From NCBI RefSeq assembly GCF_040448695.1, contig NZ_CP159307.1, positions 1-64,000 of the forward strand: a stretch of 64,000 bases of DNA. Reading direction: 5' to 3'. Below are positions 36,024 through 44,301 of this stretch, in pieces. A program made the position numbers and the translations under genes. Position 1 is the first letter of the stretch; each line of letters starts with the position of its first letter. The stretch comes from Dehalogenimonas sp. 4OHTPN. GTDB lineage: Bacteria > Chloroflexota > Dehalococcoidia > Dehalococcoidales > Dehalococcoidaceae. Below the pieces are notes generated by a model. It saw only the letters and a program-made list of their open reading frames with translations. It was not told the origin of the DNA and ran no database searches.

Positions 36024-37265
36024 TTACAACTCGATCGCCGAATCCACATCAGGGAATCCGAAGGTCCGCTCGCACAGGTGGCAGCGGTAGCACTGGTTCC
36101 GGCAGTTCCGCAGCGCCAATTCCAGCTTCCGGGCCTCAGGCTTCATCCAGACGTCCTTGGCAAGCGCCTGTTTGATCTCGGTGACATCGGTTTTTACCTC
36201 GGACGAACATGACGGCGCGAACACCCAGAGATGCAGCGGTTCAAGGCCGTTTTCGACAATTTCGCCGTACGATGACATGAAAAATCCGCCGCCGGCTCTT
36301 TCCATTGACCGCCACCCGAAGCGGATCTCGCCGGCGCCCTGCGGCTTGAATTTGGAAAGCCGCCCGCTGTATTTGAAGATATCCACCAGACCGGCATATT
36401 CGGCGAAGGTCTCGACGCCGGTCCAGTAGCAATTGGCGCCGAACCGGGGCAGCATTGCCCCGCCCTGCTGATCGGTCCACCGGCGGCAGGTCAGCGCTCC
36501 CAGATCGCTGTCCCAGTAGTTTACCTGGCGCAGGTAAATCTGCAGGTCGTCATGCTCGCGCTTGAACGGGCAGGACGGCAGGCAGTCCTCCCACACCAGG
36601 AGGCTGGTCTTAACGTCCCTGCCGGGATGCTTCGACCTGTATCCCTCGACAGCATCCTTCACCCTCTTGAGTTCGTCTATATTGCGGTTGAGCGACCGGT
36701 CAAGCTGGATGACATCGTATCCCAGGTAGAGGTAGTCAAGCACCTGCTGGGCGCTGGAAACCTGCTGGTTGACCGTGTTTTTCCATTTCATCCCAGGGAA
36801 CCGCCGCTGCAACAGGCCTGTCCGCATCAGGTGATTGTTGGCCAGGGTGCAGTTCCGCAGCCCCCGGTGGTAGAAAGCGCCCAGCCAGTCCAGAAAGGCG
36901 CCGGCCACTCGGCTGTCAGAGCTGTAAAACATCTCCACCGGGATGTTGAGCTGGTTGATGGTGAGCGAGATTTCGATGCCGAATTCCCGCTGGATGCGGA
37001 AAAGATTGTCGATCTGGGTGTCGGAGGCTTCGACCCCCATCACGTTGCCGTAGGCTATGTCATGCTGGCGGGCATAGCTGTCATAGACCTCTTGCCCGCG
37101 GTATTTGTAGCGGAACACCTTGCCGAAGTAAATGTCGAAAATCTCATCGCGGAACCGCGGCGAGGCGTTTTTCACCGCTTCGTAATAGAGACCTGGTTCA
37201 GGCCAGTTGTCGTAGTGGGCTATTGAAATGCGCCGCTTAAGATCCAATCCACCCGCCCGAATCAT
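36024..37265 (-). CDS. Uncharacterised protein with cysteine cluster, possibly U32-peptidase-like
   Basis: 413 residues from ATG 37265; the upstream part of the open frame overlaps the rdhB terminator. I do not recognise a named family. The N-terminal two thirds alternate strand and helix in a TIM-barrel-like way (RISIAHYDNWPEPGLYYEAV; FGIEISLTINQLNIP; DVIQLDRSLNRNIDEL), which recalls U32-type proteins such as UbiU/TrhP. Cys occur in VWEDCLPSCPFKREHD, and the C-terminus holds CRNQCYRCHLC (CxxxCxxCxxC), a likely Fe-S or zinc site. Its own promoter is probable: TTGAAA and TAAATT separated by 17 bp. It lies directly downstream of rdhAB. Confidence 0.7.
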   Translation of the reverse strand: MIRAGGLDLKRRISIAHYDNWPEPGLYYEAVKNASPRFRDEIFDIYFGKVFRYKYRGQEVYDSYARQHDIAYGNVMGVEASDTQIDNLFRIQREFGIEISLTINQLNIPVEMFYSSDSRVAGAFLDWLGAFYHRGLRNCTLANNHLMRTGLLQRRFPGMKWKNTVNQQVSSAQQVLDYLYLGYDVIQLDRSLNRNIDELKRVKDAVEGYRSKHPGRDVKTSLLVWEDCLPSCPFKREHDDLQIYLRQVNYWDSDLGALTCRRWTDQQGGAMLPRFGANCYWTGVETFAEYAGLVDIFKYSGRLSKFKPQGAGEIRFGWRSMERAGGGFFMSSYGEIVENGLEPLHLWVFAPSCSSEVKTDVTEIKQALAKDVWMKPEARKLELALRNCRNQCYRCHLCERTFGFPDVDSAIEL

Positions 37266-37314
37266 GATTCCAAGCTGACTTAATTTATCCCGTTGAGCCG
37301 TATTTTTCAAACCA

Positions 37315-37344
37315 AAGCGGCGGCGCCTTCCGGCGCCGCCGCTT
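37315..37344 (-). terminator. Terminator after rdhB
   Basis: A 13-bp perfect stem (37315-37327 with 37332-37344) around a 4-base loop follows the rdhB stop codon by 24 bp in the minus direction. It separates the rdhAB transcript from the gene at 36024. Confidence 0.85.
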
Positions 37345-37368
37345 GCCATTGGTGCTTTCAGGAAGCGA

Positions 37369-37641
37369 TTAAGCTTTTTTCTGCCGGCGGGCGGTCAGCT
37401 GCCAGGCGATCACCATCAGGACGAGTCCAGGCAGACCGACGAACATCAGGAACTTGTTGGCCGCACCCGGGTTAAACTCGTTGCGGACTTCGACAAAGTT
37501 CTGGAGGGCAAAGAGCACCAGCAGCAGTCCGGCGATACCGATCAGCCACTCGTACCAGGCCATTTTCACGCCCTTGGAGCGCATCCAGGCGATCAGCGCC
37601 GCCAGGCCGAAACCGAGGATTAGTGCAATTACCAGCCACAT
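37369..37641 (-). CDS. rdhB: Reductive dehalogenase membrane anchor RdhB
   Basis: 90 residues with three hydrophobic helices (MWLVIALILGFGLAALIAWM; YEWLIGIAGLLLVLFALQNF; FLMFVGLPGLVLMVIAWQL), the size and topology of RdhB proteins. The conserved Glu in the segment between helices 2 and 3 (NFVEVRNE) is present. RdhB fixes the exported RdhA to the outer face of the membrane. It lies 21 bp downstream of rdhA and is followed by a terminator, so rdhAB forms a two-gene operon. Confidence 0.93.
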   Translation of the reverse strand: MWLVIALILGFGLAALIAWMRSKGVKMAWYEWLIGIAGLLLVLFALQNFVEVRNEFNPGAANKFLMFVGLPGLVLMVIAWQLTARRQKKA

Positions 37642-37662
37642 TTCAGTTATTCTCCTGTCTTC

Positions 37663-39231
37663 CTATTTGTATCCGCCGTGCATGGCGCCAAGAGCCGTCG
37701 AGTAGCCGTATGACGGCAGGGACATATCCCACCACTCTTCCTTGGCCTCGCCTTCCTTGAGGCCGAAGCCGAAGACGGTATCCATATCGGCGAAGAAGCC
37801 GTTCAGGATGCTGGTGTGGGCGATGGTGCCGCGGACAATGTCATGGACCAGGGCGCCGTACTGGGAGTTGAAGACGCAGACGCCGAAGCACAGCTGGCAG
37901 CCGTTGGACAGCGGGGCGCGGTACTGGGCGCAGGTGATGCCGTCGGTCCAGTAGGTCTTGCGGCCCAGCTTGTAGTACTCCGCCTCGCCTTCGCCCATGG
38001 GATCGAAGCCCAGGCCGGGCAGTGCCGGGTGCTTGGGGGTAATGCGTGAAGGATAAGCTTCGTAGGAGATCTCGCGGCCGCCCTTGGGCTCGATCGACTC
38101 GGACGGGCAGTGCGCCGCGCAGATGCCGCAGTCCTGGCAGAAGCGCCAGATGCCGGCGTCAATGGGCTTGGTGTGCTCCATCGGCAGGTCGGAATATAGT
38201 TCGAACAGGCCGACGGTGGAGCCGTGCTCCGGGCTGATGCTCATGATGGTATGCCGGCCGTTCTCCACCAGGCCGGTCAGTACAGCGCCGGCGATGCCGG
38301 GCATGGCGCCGTAGGGCTCATCGTTCATGTGCTGGTAGCCCAGGCCGCGGATGAACATCGAGGTGCAGGCGCGGATATTCTCGCGCAGGCGGTAGCGGGT
38401 GATGTTGGCCGCGCTGAAAATGGCGGAGTTGGGCGTGGTGCGGAACATTTCATGGGACTGCGGCACCGTGTATGACAGGGTGTAGACGCCGTGAGACGGA
38501 ATAGAGGTTATCTGGGTGGCAGCGTCGTAAGAGAACTTGGAGTCACTGGTGAAATTCATCGGCTGAACCCAGGTGGGCGGGGGCGGCCAGGTGGTCTTGC
38601 CCTCGAAGGGGAAGTAAGTCTGGGCAATGCTCTGGCGCCCGTGGAGGGCCAGCAGTTTCTGATGGTCGCCCTCAAGAGCCGCGGTACCGATGTTGGAGGC
38701 ACCGAAATGAGCCATCGCCGCTTCCATCATCTTGAGGTTTTCTTCCGGGGTGCCTTCCCACCGGGGAACGCCAAGCTGTTCAGGCGTGCTGATGGCGGCC
38801 AGGCGCTTGTCGGCGAATTTATCGGTGTCAACGGCGGTGAAGCCGAGGCCGCGGGAAGCATTGTTGAGCGCCTGGTCCCGCAGCGTCAGGCCTGGGGTCT
38901 TGTTCAGCATCTGGTCTTTGCGGGCCTGGGCTTGCTGGTTGAGCAGGGCGGTATATTCCGCCAGGCCCAGGTAGCGGGCGATGATGGCGCCGGACTGGGT
39001 GCTGTGGTAGCTGTGATGCCGCTTCATCAGGCCCCAGTCGATCTCGACTGTCGGCTCATCGACTTCCTTGACCCACCAGGCGCGCTTGCGTAAAGCGGTG
39101 GAAGATGAAATCAGTTCATCGACGTCATGATAGACCGGGCTGACCAGGCTGGCCGCGCCGAGGCCGGCGCCGGCAAAACCGAGATTCTTCATAAAATCGC
39201 GGCGGCTGACTGTGCTGTGAAAAATGGACAT
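37663..39231 (-). CDS. rdhA: Reductive dehalogenase catalytic subunit RdhA
   Basis: 522 residues. RdhA removes halogen from organohalides at a corrinoid, the terminal step of respiration. The Tat signal is SRRDFMKNLGFAG (Arg 10-11). The first 4Fe-4S motif is CQDCGICAAHC (Cys 365, 368, 371, 375), and the second is in TCAQYRAPLSNGCQLCFGVC. Both are complete. AGGAG lies 9 bp before the ATG. The N-terminus and length resemble vinyl chloride or dichloropropane dehalogenases of the Dehalococcoidia, but the substrate cannot be told from the sequence. A PAS/winged-helix regulator is transcribed divergently from the other side of a 411-bp intergenic region. Confidence 0.96.
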   Translation of the reverse strand: MSIFHSTVSRRDFMKNLGFAGAGLGAASLVSPVYHDVDELISSSTALRKRAWWVKEVDEPTVEIDWGLMKRHHSYHSTQSGAIIARYLGLAEYTALLNQQAQARKDQMLNKTPGLTLRDQALNNASRGLGFTAVDTDKFADKRLAAISTPEQLGVPRWEGTPEENLKMMEAAMAHFGASNIGTAALEGDHQKLLALHGRQSIAQTYFPFEGKTTWPPPPTWVQPMNFTSDSKFSYDAATQITSIPSHGVYTLSYTVPQSHEMFRTTPNSAIFSAANITRYRLRENIRACTSMFIRGLGYQHMNDEPYGAMPGIAGAVLTGLVENGRHTIMSISPEHGSTVGLFELYSDLPMEHTKPIDAGIWRFCQDCGICAAHCPSESIEPKGGREISYEAYPSRITPKHPALPGLGFDPMGEGEAEYYKLGRKTYWTDGITCAQYRAPLSNGCQLCFGVCVFNSQYGALVHDIVRGTIAHTSILNGFFADMDTVFGFGLKEGEAKEEWWDMSLPSYGYSTALGAMHGGYK

Positions 39232-39642
39232 GCGGTTCTCCTTTTCGTTCTTGCTTGTTGCGAAATCGTGCTGCTTTTCGGTCTCTCCCGACGTCAGGTG
39301 ATAAAATCAGCACCTCCTGCGGCGACTCTAGCTTGTGGAATCTTATTGGGATCCGGGTTATTAGTTGTTATTATTTAATTACTTATTGTTTGTATTCAAA
39401 ATACTAATACTGGAGGAAACTTATATCTGAAAAGCTGCCGTGTTTCATCGTACTAAAGGACTAGTACCATGCTGATTTATTTTATTTAATGTGAGGCCGC
39501 AACGTATCTATTAACAACCGTTAATTACGTATCTATGCTGATTTTTTTCCCTTAACTAATATGACGTGTGAGTTAGTGAAACGGGTTATTTTATGATGAT
39601 CCGCGTTAGTTTTATGGTATAATGCGTGTCTGAGGCGGCGAA
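39232..39642. promoter_or_regulatory. rdhA / regulator intergenic region with repeats
   Basis: This AT-rich 411-bp region carries paired short repeats. ACGTATCTAT occurs at 39502-39511 and 39527-39536, flanking the inverted repeat TTAAC/GTTAA (39511-39524). ATGCTGATTT occurs at 39469-39478 and 39535-39544. TATAAT at 39618-39623 is a good -10 for the rightward regulator gene. The repeats are candidate sites for the PAS regulator; no supported small gene is visible here. Confidence 0.45.
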
Positions 39643-40452
39643 GTGTTGAAGCAAGACCAACAACTATCTGAGGAACGGGCGCCTGGGCCCCTGGACTATC
39701 GCCTGCTGTTTGACATGGCTGATGATGCCATTTTCGTCTGGGAGAAGGAACCCGGCACGGAAAAAGTTCAACTGGTGGATGTCAACCAGGCCGCCTGCGC
39801 CCGCTACGGCTTCACCCACGAGGAATTCCTGGGGTTGGACGGAACTAAACTTAACACGCTGGACAGTTTCATCGCCTATAAAAAGAGAGCCAGCGAACTT
39901 CAGCGCACCGGCCACTGCATCATTGAACTGACGCATGTAGCCAAAAACGGCCAGCTTATCAATATCGAATCGAACGCTCATCAGTTCATCTCCGGCGGAC
40001 GGACTTTTGTTGTCTCAGTCTGCCGCGACCTTGCCGCCCGGAAACAAACCCAGCAGGAGGCTTTGGAGAGCCTGGTGAAAACTTTGGTTCACGACCGGCT
40101 TTCGGACACCCTGGATAAGCTTGAGACCGCCGCTTTATCTAGAAGAGCTGATTTTACGGACTTTGTATTCTCGGCGTCGCTTCGTAAAGTGTCGCACCGC
40201 GGCCGGACGGTTGATTTGACCTCTTCGGAGAGCGTCATTCTGCGCCTGTTGCTACGGGAAAGGGGTAAAGTCCTTGGCTTCCCAGCTTTTGCTAAAGCCC
40301 TCGGCAAAGCTCCAACCCCGGTCTTCGTCAAGCGCTTGAGAGTCCACATCCACAACCTGCGGCAGAAGCTGGAATCGGATCCGGCCACTCCCCGGATCGT
40401 CCTCTCCCGCCCCGGCAAGGGTTACCTTCTTTCGGAATCTACGGAAGCATAA
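39643..40452 (+). CDS. PAS-sensor / winged-helix one-component regulator
   Basis: 269 residues from GTG 39643, with GGCGGCGAA just upstream. The N-terminal half (about 20-140) is a PAS domain (YRLLFDMADDAIFVWEKEPG; NQAACARYGFTHEEFLGLDG). The C-terminal half (about 170-265) is an OmpR-type winged helix: VDLTSSESVILRLLLRERGKVL, the recognition helix VKRLRVHIHNLRQKL and the closing RPGKGYLLSE. There is no receiver or kinase domain. It is divergent from rdhA, so a role as the rdhAB regulator sensing redox state or a ligand is likely but unproven. Confidence 0.85.
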   Translation: MLKQDQQLSEERAPGPLDYRLLFDMADDAIFVWEKEPGTEKVQLVDVNQAACARYGFTHEEFLGLDGTKLNTLDSFIAYKKRASELQRTGHCIIELTHVAKNGQLINIESNAHQFISGGRTFVVSVCRDLAARKQTQQEALESLVKTLVHDRLSDTLDKLETAALSRRADFTDFVFSASLRKVSHRGRTVDLTSSESVILRLLLRERGKVLGFPAFAKALGKAPTPVFVKRLRVHIHNLRQKLESDPATPRIVLSRPGKGYLLSESTEA

Positions 40453-40565
40453 CCGCCGCGCTGCGCTTAATAGACAGCACCGCTTATCTGGTCTTGCGTG
40501 AAGCCTGGCGACAAATCTATGCTTGTTCGGCTTCGGAACCACACCCCGCCCCCAGCCTTCTGCTT

Positions 40566-40695
40566 GTCATTCCCGAGAAGGCGGGAATCCACGTTAAATA
40601 CTCGTTCGCCCTGAGCCTGTCGAAGGATAAAACACCGTCCTCGGATCTGTCATTGCTAGGAACGCAGCGACGTGGCAATCTCCTGTTCGGTTATA
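40566..40695 (+). repeat. Composite dispersed repeat, copy 1
   Basis: Three repeat modules occur in order. A is the palindromic GTCATTCCCG...GGGAATCC (40566-40592), C is CCTGAGCCTGTCGAAGGAT (40609-40627), and B is GTCATTGCTAGGAACGCAG followed by CGACGTGGCAATC (40649-40682). Copies occur at 42060-42320. The interval 40453-40867 otherwise shows only the promoter of the small gene at 40868. Confidence 0.8.
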
Positions 40696-40867
40696 TACAC
40701 CCCTCACCTAAATCGTCCGGGGGCTTGTTTGCCGGTAAGCCGCGGCCCTTTTACAACAAATAGCGCCTGATACGGAACAATCGCTGCCAAAATGAGTACT
40801 TTTACTGATTGACCCGGTATAGGCAAAGCCTTATTGTTTAGGTATAAACGAGAGGGGAAAACGTTAA

Positions 40868-41026
40868 ATGACCGAGGATATAAACGCAAAAAAGGCTGAA
40901 CAGTCCAAAAGGAAGACCGCTGAATCAGTTGCCAGGTCGGCTAGAGAAAAAACTGAGCGGGAAGTACCGAAGGCTTGTCCAAGCTGTCAGAAGCCCCGGT
41001 GGGATAAAACCGCCCGAAACACCTGA
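40868..41026 (+). CDS. 52-residue Lys/Glu-rich protein with CxxC
   Basis: A short protein beginning MTEDINAKKAEQ and ending CPSCQKPRWDKTARNT. It is highly charged, with one CPSC pair that could be half of a zinc ribbon, perhaps completed by dimerisation. A TATAAA element and GAGAGGGG lie upstream, with the ATG about 8 bp after the purine-rich site. No family recognised. Its coding status is supported by the promoter and ribosome site rather than similarity. Confidence 0.5.
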   Translation: MTEDINAKKAEQSKRKTAESVARSAREKTEREVPKACPSCQKPRWDKTARNT

Positions 41027-41071
41027 CCTTCATCGCCGCGCTCGGGCGAACCATCTGCCGGGCGGCCGGAT

Positions 41072-41980
41072 CTAGATGAAAATGGCCGCCAATCCGCCCA
41101 CCACGGCGGCGGTGCCCGCCGCCTTTATCGCCATTGACCTCGGGCTCAACTTCTCGACGATCATGAAACCCGGCGCGATGCGGCTGATGGCGGCTGAAGC
41201 GGCAAAGACCAGCAAAGGTTTGGAATTGAACACCGTGGACGCCAGCGACACCGGGCCCAACTGGATCGTCCAGAAGGCCATGATGGTAGCCGTCGTCGCT
41301 ATCCCCTGATTCAGCACCGTCAGATTGATCGCCTGCCGCCGATTCACCATCGCCCGGATGCTGCCGAGCACCTCGCGTCTCAGACAAAAAGCCAGAATCA
41401 AAATTGAGGCGACCAGGAAATCAATCCCTGCGTACGTCCAGAAGGACATGTATGCAAGTCCATATTTATTGATAACACTGGATACCGCCGCCAGAATGGC
41501 CACCCCCAGGAGCATAAAGAGGGCTTTACGGTTGATGCCCGCGCCGCCGGCCGCGTCCCACCTGAAAGAGATTACCGCCGCCCCGGCAACCACCGCTCCG
41601 ATGCCCAGCCACTGGCGCAGCCCCAGGTCCTCGCCCAGAAACACCGTCGCCAGCACCGCCACAAAAGCGGGTGATGTGGCCGTCAGCGGCGCCACTCTGG
41701 CGACATCGACGTTTTTCATCGCCTGGAGAATCAGTACCGATGCCCCGGACATCAGTATTGCCGATATGATCACCGCCCATATCGGCCCCGGCCCGATGCC
41801 CGCCGGCGGGGGGAATAAAATCAGCATGATAACGCTGGCTGGCAAAATGAAGATGCCGCAGATCAGGATGTATGCCCGGGTGCCCGGCATCCGCCGCGAC
41901 ATGAAGTGGCTGTCCAGGATGTTGACTAAAGCCGAAATTATCGTTGTTGATAAAGCAAGTATGAACCAGAGGGGTGACAT
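41072..41980 (-). CDS. EamA/DMT-family transporter
   Basis: 302 residues from ATG 41980 (MSPLWFILAL), chosen because the minus-strand TATAAT at 41994-41999 lies 13 bp upstream. Ten hydrophobic helices form two EamA repeats (about 5-140 and 150-300). APLTATSPAFVAVLATVFLGEDL and its counterpart AAISRIAPGFMIVEKLSPRSM mark the two halves. Members export metabolites or amino acids; the substrate is unknown. Confidence 0.87.
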   Translation of the reverse strand: MSPLWFILALSTTIISALVNILDSHFMSRRMPGTRAYILICGIFILPASVIMLILFPPPAGIGPGPIWAVIISAILMSGASVLILQAMKNVDVARVAPLTATSPAFVAVLATVFLGEDLGLRQWLGIGAVVAGAAVISFRWDAAGGAGINRKALFMLLGVAILAAVSSVINKYGLAYMSFWTYAGIDFLVASILILAFCLRREVLGSIRAMVNRRQAINLTVLNQGIATTATIMAFWTIQLGPVSLASTVFNSKPLLVFAASAAISRIAPGFMIVEKLSPRSMAIKAAGTAAVVGGLAAIFI

Positions 41981-42059
41981 TGGATGTTTCCGTATTATAG
42001 ACGCCCCGTTTTCGGAATACAATCGCTACAAATTACCGCCCTGTCGCCCCTGCTTTTTT

Positions 42060-42580
42060 GTCATTCCACGCGAAAGCGGGGAATCTGTATTCCTTTGCCG
42101 TCATTGCGAGGAACGCAGCGACTTGGCAATCTCTTGTTAGGCTGTATCCCCTTTTTTTCGTTCATCCTGAACCTGTCGAAGGAAGGACTCTTATCCCTCG
42201 TCGGCCGCGTCCCTCATTGTCATTCCCGCGAAAGCGGGAATCCACGCTAAACCTATTCATCCTGAGCCTGTCGGAGGATTAACGCCCGTCCTCTTATCTG
42301 TCATTGCGAGGAGCCAGTCGGCAGCCCGTGCCAACCTAATTGGCTTCGCCGCCTTTTCCATTCCATGCGCAGGCGAGGAATCCATCTTGCAGGGTCGGGT
42401 TTCTAACCCGACCGCAACGTTTTCACACCCCGCCGCCCGCCATATTCCCTCGCGTAGGGGCGACCGGCCGGTCGCCCGCCCAATCTCCCCCCAAAACCAC
42501 ATTCCATTTTGTAGGGTTATATGTTCACCACCTCTTTGTCATTCCACGTCCCCGCGAAGGCGGGGAAAGCGAGGAATCCG
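42060..42580 (+). repeat. Cluster of dispersed palindromic repeats
   Basis: Module A (GTCATTCC...GGAATCC) occurs at 42060-42086, 42219-42244 and 42538-42580. Module B (GTCATTGCGAGG) occurs at 42100 and 42300, and module C (CATCCTGAACCTGTCGAAGG) at 42160 and 42257. The palindromes GGGTCGGG/CCCGACC (near 42391-42413) and GTAGGGGCGACC...GGTCGCC (42454-42481) follow. This fills most of the 695 bp between the EamA gene and the gene at 42676. Confidence 0.8.
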
Positions 42581-42675
42581 GGTTCCAAGCCCCTAACTCA
42601 ATCTAAACCTAGGCTATAGCAGACATCTTGCCGGCATGGTAACATTCACGGCATCGGGAGATTTCTTAATCGGCA

Positions 42676-43932
42676 GTGGCAACTGATTCATTGAAAAGCG
42701 CTATTGACCCACCCGTCGAACAGCTGGTGGACGAATTCACTCGCGCCTGGATGGCGGCGGCGGAGACGGTCGATTTGGGTCCTGCTTTTAATGACGAGGG
42801 TCATGCAATTCGGGAATCACACATGGATCAATTCCTGGGCCAGGCTCTGGAAGAACTGCGAAATCCCCCCTCGACCCCAGACGGTTACGCCGCTCTTGAA
42901 ACCCGCATGCTCATCGAGCTCGCCCACCTTGGGCAGTCCTCAATGGATTTGACTCCCGCTCAACTGGAGATTCTGCTCGGCCGTGGCATTCCCCGGTCGT
43001 TGGTTCAATTCTCGCAAACCGCGCGGGGGCACCGCTCTCTGTCGGATGACGAGATCTTCCAGGCTTCCCGGAATGTCGCCGTGATGAACGTCCTGCAACT
43101 GCTGCTAGGGTCGCCGTGCCAGTTGACGCCCTCAGTTGTTGCCTACAGCTTATTGTATCCCTATTCCGATAACTACCTGGACAATCCTGCCGTCCTGCTG
43201 GCGACCAGGAGTGAGTTCAACGGTCGGTTTGGACGCCGCCTGGCAGGTGAAAATGTCGCGCCCTCTAACCGGAAAGAAAAAGCGATATTTGACTTGGTAG
43301 AGACTATCGAGTCTGAAAAAGATCGCGGGCGCCTGCCCCAGGTTTACGATAGCTTGCTTGCCATCCAGCGCGCTCAATCCAAAAGTATGGATTTGGAAGC
43401 TATGAAGCATCCCCGTCTGGATGATGTACTGGCGGTAACTATCGAAAAAGGCGGCACGTCGGTGCTCGCGGATGCCTTCCTCGTCGCTGAGAACGGACTA
43501 ACCCCGCGGCAGGTGAGGTTCATATTCAGCCTGGGCGTTTTTCTTCAACTGGTCGATGATCTTCAGGACCTGAAACAGGATCGCAAGCGCGGTAATGTCA
43601 CCTTGTTTGGTCTTGCGGCAAAGAATGCCGCGTCCCTGGAATCGCTCACCAATCGAGCGATTGCCTTCGGAACGCGTGTCATGGACTATCTCGACGGATT
43701 CACGGCACCAGGTATCGATCCTTTGAAAGAAGTAATTCACATGAGCGTCACTGACTTGATGATCGGTGCCGCCGCCCCCAACCAGGAATTGTTTTCAAGC
43801 GAGTATGTACGCCGGATCGAAGCCCATTTTCCCTTCCGCTTCAACTACATTAAGAAAGTCAGAGCGACTCTCAAGAAGCGCGAGGTTTCGTTCACAAGTT
43901 TGTTGAACTTATTAACCGCCCAAAAAGCCTGA
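42676..43932 (+). CDS. Class I isoprenoid-biosynthesis-fold protein, function unknown
   Basis: 418 residues from GTG 42676. All-helical. Two Asp-rich motifs sit where trans-isoprenyl diphosphate synthases and squalene synthase-like enzymes bind Mg-diphosphate: SDNYLDN (Asp 165 and 169) and LVDDLQDLKQD (Asp 294, 295 and 298), with Arg and Lys just after. This suggests a terpenoid or prenyl-transferring enzyme, but the first motif is D-N-x-x-D rather than DDxxD, and the substrate is unknown. It is flanked on both sides by dispersed repeats and has no obvious partner gene. Confidence 0.68.
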   Translation: MATDSLKSAIDPPVEQLVDEFTRAWMAAAETVDLGPAFNDEGHAIRESHMDQFLGQALEELRNPPSTPDGYAALETRMLIELAHLGQSSMDLTPAQLEILLGRGIPRSLVQFSQTARGHRSLSDDEIFQASRNVAVMNVLQLLLGSPCQLTPSVVAYSLLYPYSDNYLDNPAVLLATRSEFNGRFGRRLAGENVAPSNRKEKAIFDLVETIESEKDRGRLPQVYDSLLAIQRAQSKSMDLEAMKHPRLDDVLAVTIEKGGTSVLADAFLVAENGLTPRQVRFIFSLGVFLQLVDDLQDLKQDRKRGNVTLFGLAAKNAASLESLTNRAIAFGTRVMDYLDGFTAPGIDPLKEVIHMSVTDLMIGAAAPNQELFSSEYVRRIEAHFPFRFNYIKKVRATLKKREVSFTSLLNLLTAQKA

Positions 43933-43933
43933 G

Positions 43934-44078
43934 GTCATTCCACGCGAAAGCGTGGAATCCACTGACTCTCGCCGCCTGCCACATTTCCAAGCTGTAGCGG
44001 CACAGCACGCCGTGCCCGTCACTCCCCCCCCCCCCCCCCCCCGCCACCCCTTGTCATTCCCGCGAAGGCGGGAATCCA
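43934..44078 (+). repeat. Two module-A palindromes flanking a poly-C tract
   Basis: GTCATTCCACGCGAAAGCG...GGAATCC at 43934-43960 and GTCATTCCCGCGAAGGCG...GAATCC at 44053-44078, matching the copies at 40566 and 42060-42580. Confidence 0.8.
44024..44042 (+). repeat. 19-base C homopolymer
   Basis: An uninterrupted run of 19 C between repeat modules. Its length is probably uncertain in the assembly and may vary between cells. Confidence 0.9.
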
Positions 44079-44148
44079 TCACAAATAAGCGAGACCCCGC
44101 CAAAAAGGCATTGCTGACCTGGCGCAAGAGCCGGTGGGCAATAGCGCA

Positions 44149-44167
44149 AAGTGGGATGATCCCACTT
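44149..44167. repeat. Perfect 19-bp palindrome
   Basis: AAGTGGGAT and ATCCCACTT flank a single G. It lies about 220 bp beyond the 3' end of the copper operon. It could be a binding site or a hairpin; no T-run follows. The rest of 43933-44386 holds no supported gene. Confidence 0.5.
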
Positions 44168-44295
44168 CCCCACTGTTTCCTTCCGTCCCAGCGGCCTCGT
44201 TAATCGCGGACAGCCGCCCCTGCCCCAAAAATATATTTTCCACACGTCGCCAAAAACGACAACACTCGCTTGACAATCCACAGGAACCTTTGTGC

Positions 44296-44301
44296 TATAA
44301 T
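44296..44301 (+). promoter_or_regulatory. Orphan TATAAT pointing into the 3' end of the copper operon
   Basis: TATAAT lies 7 bp before a GTG at 44309, with TTGACA at 44270-44275 (spacing 20). It points right, against the copA operon, with no plus-strand gene of its own. Confidence 0.35.

Noticed and set aside
39125-39313. A 62-codon frame overlapping the rdhA start on the same strand
   Set aside because: It overlaps the Tat signal region of rdhA in another frame and reads as Arg-rich noise, although a GGAGG lies near its GTG.
40566-44078. CRISPR array
   Set aside because: The repeats are dispersed, palindromic and differently spaced, without uniform spacers or cas genes.
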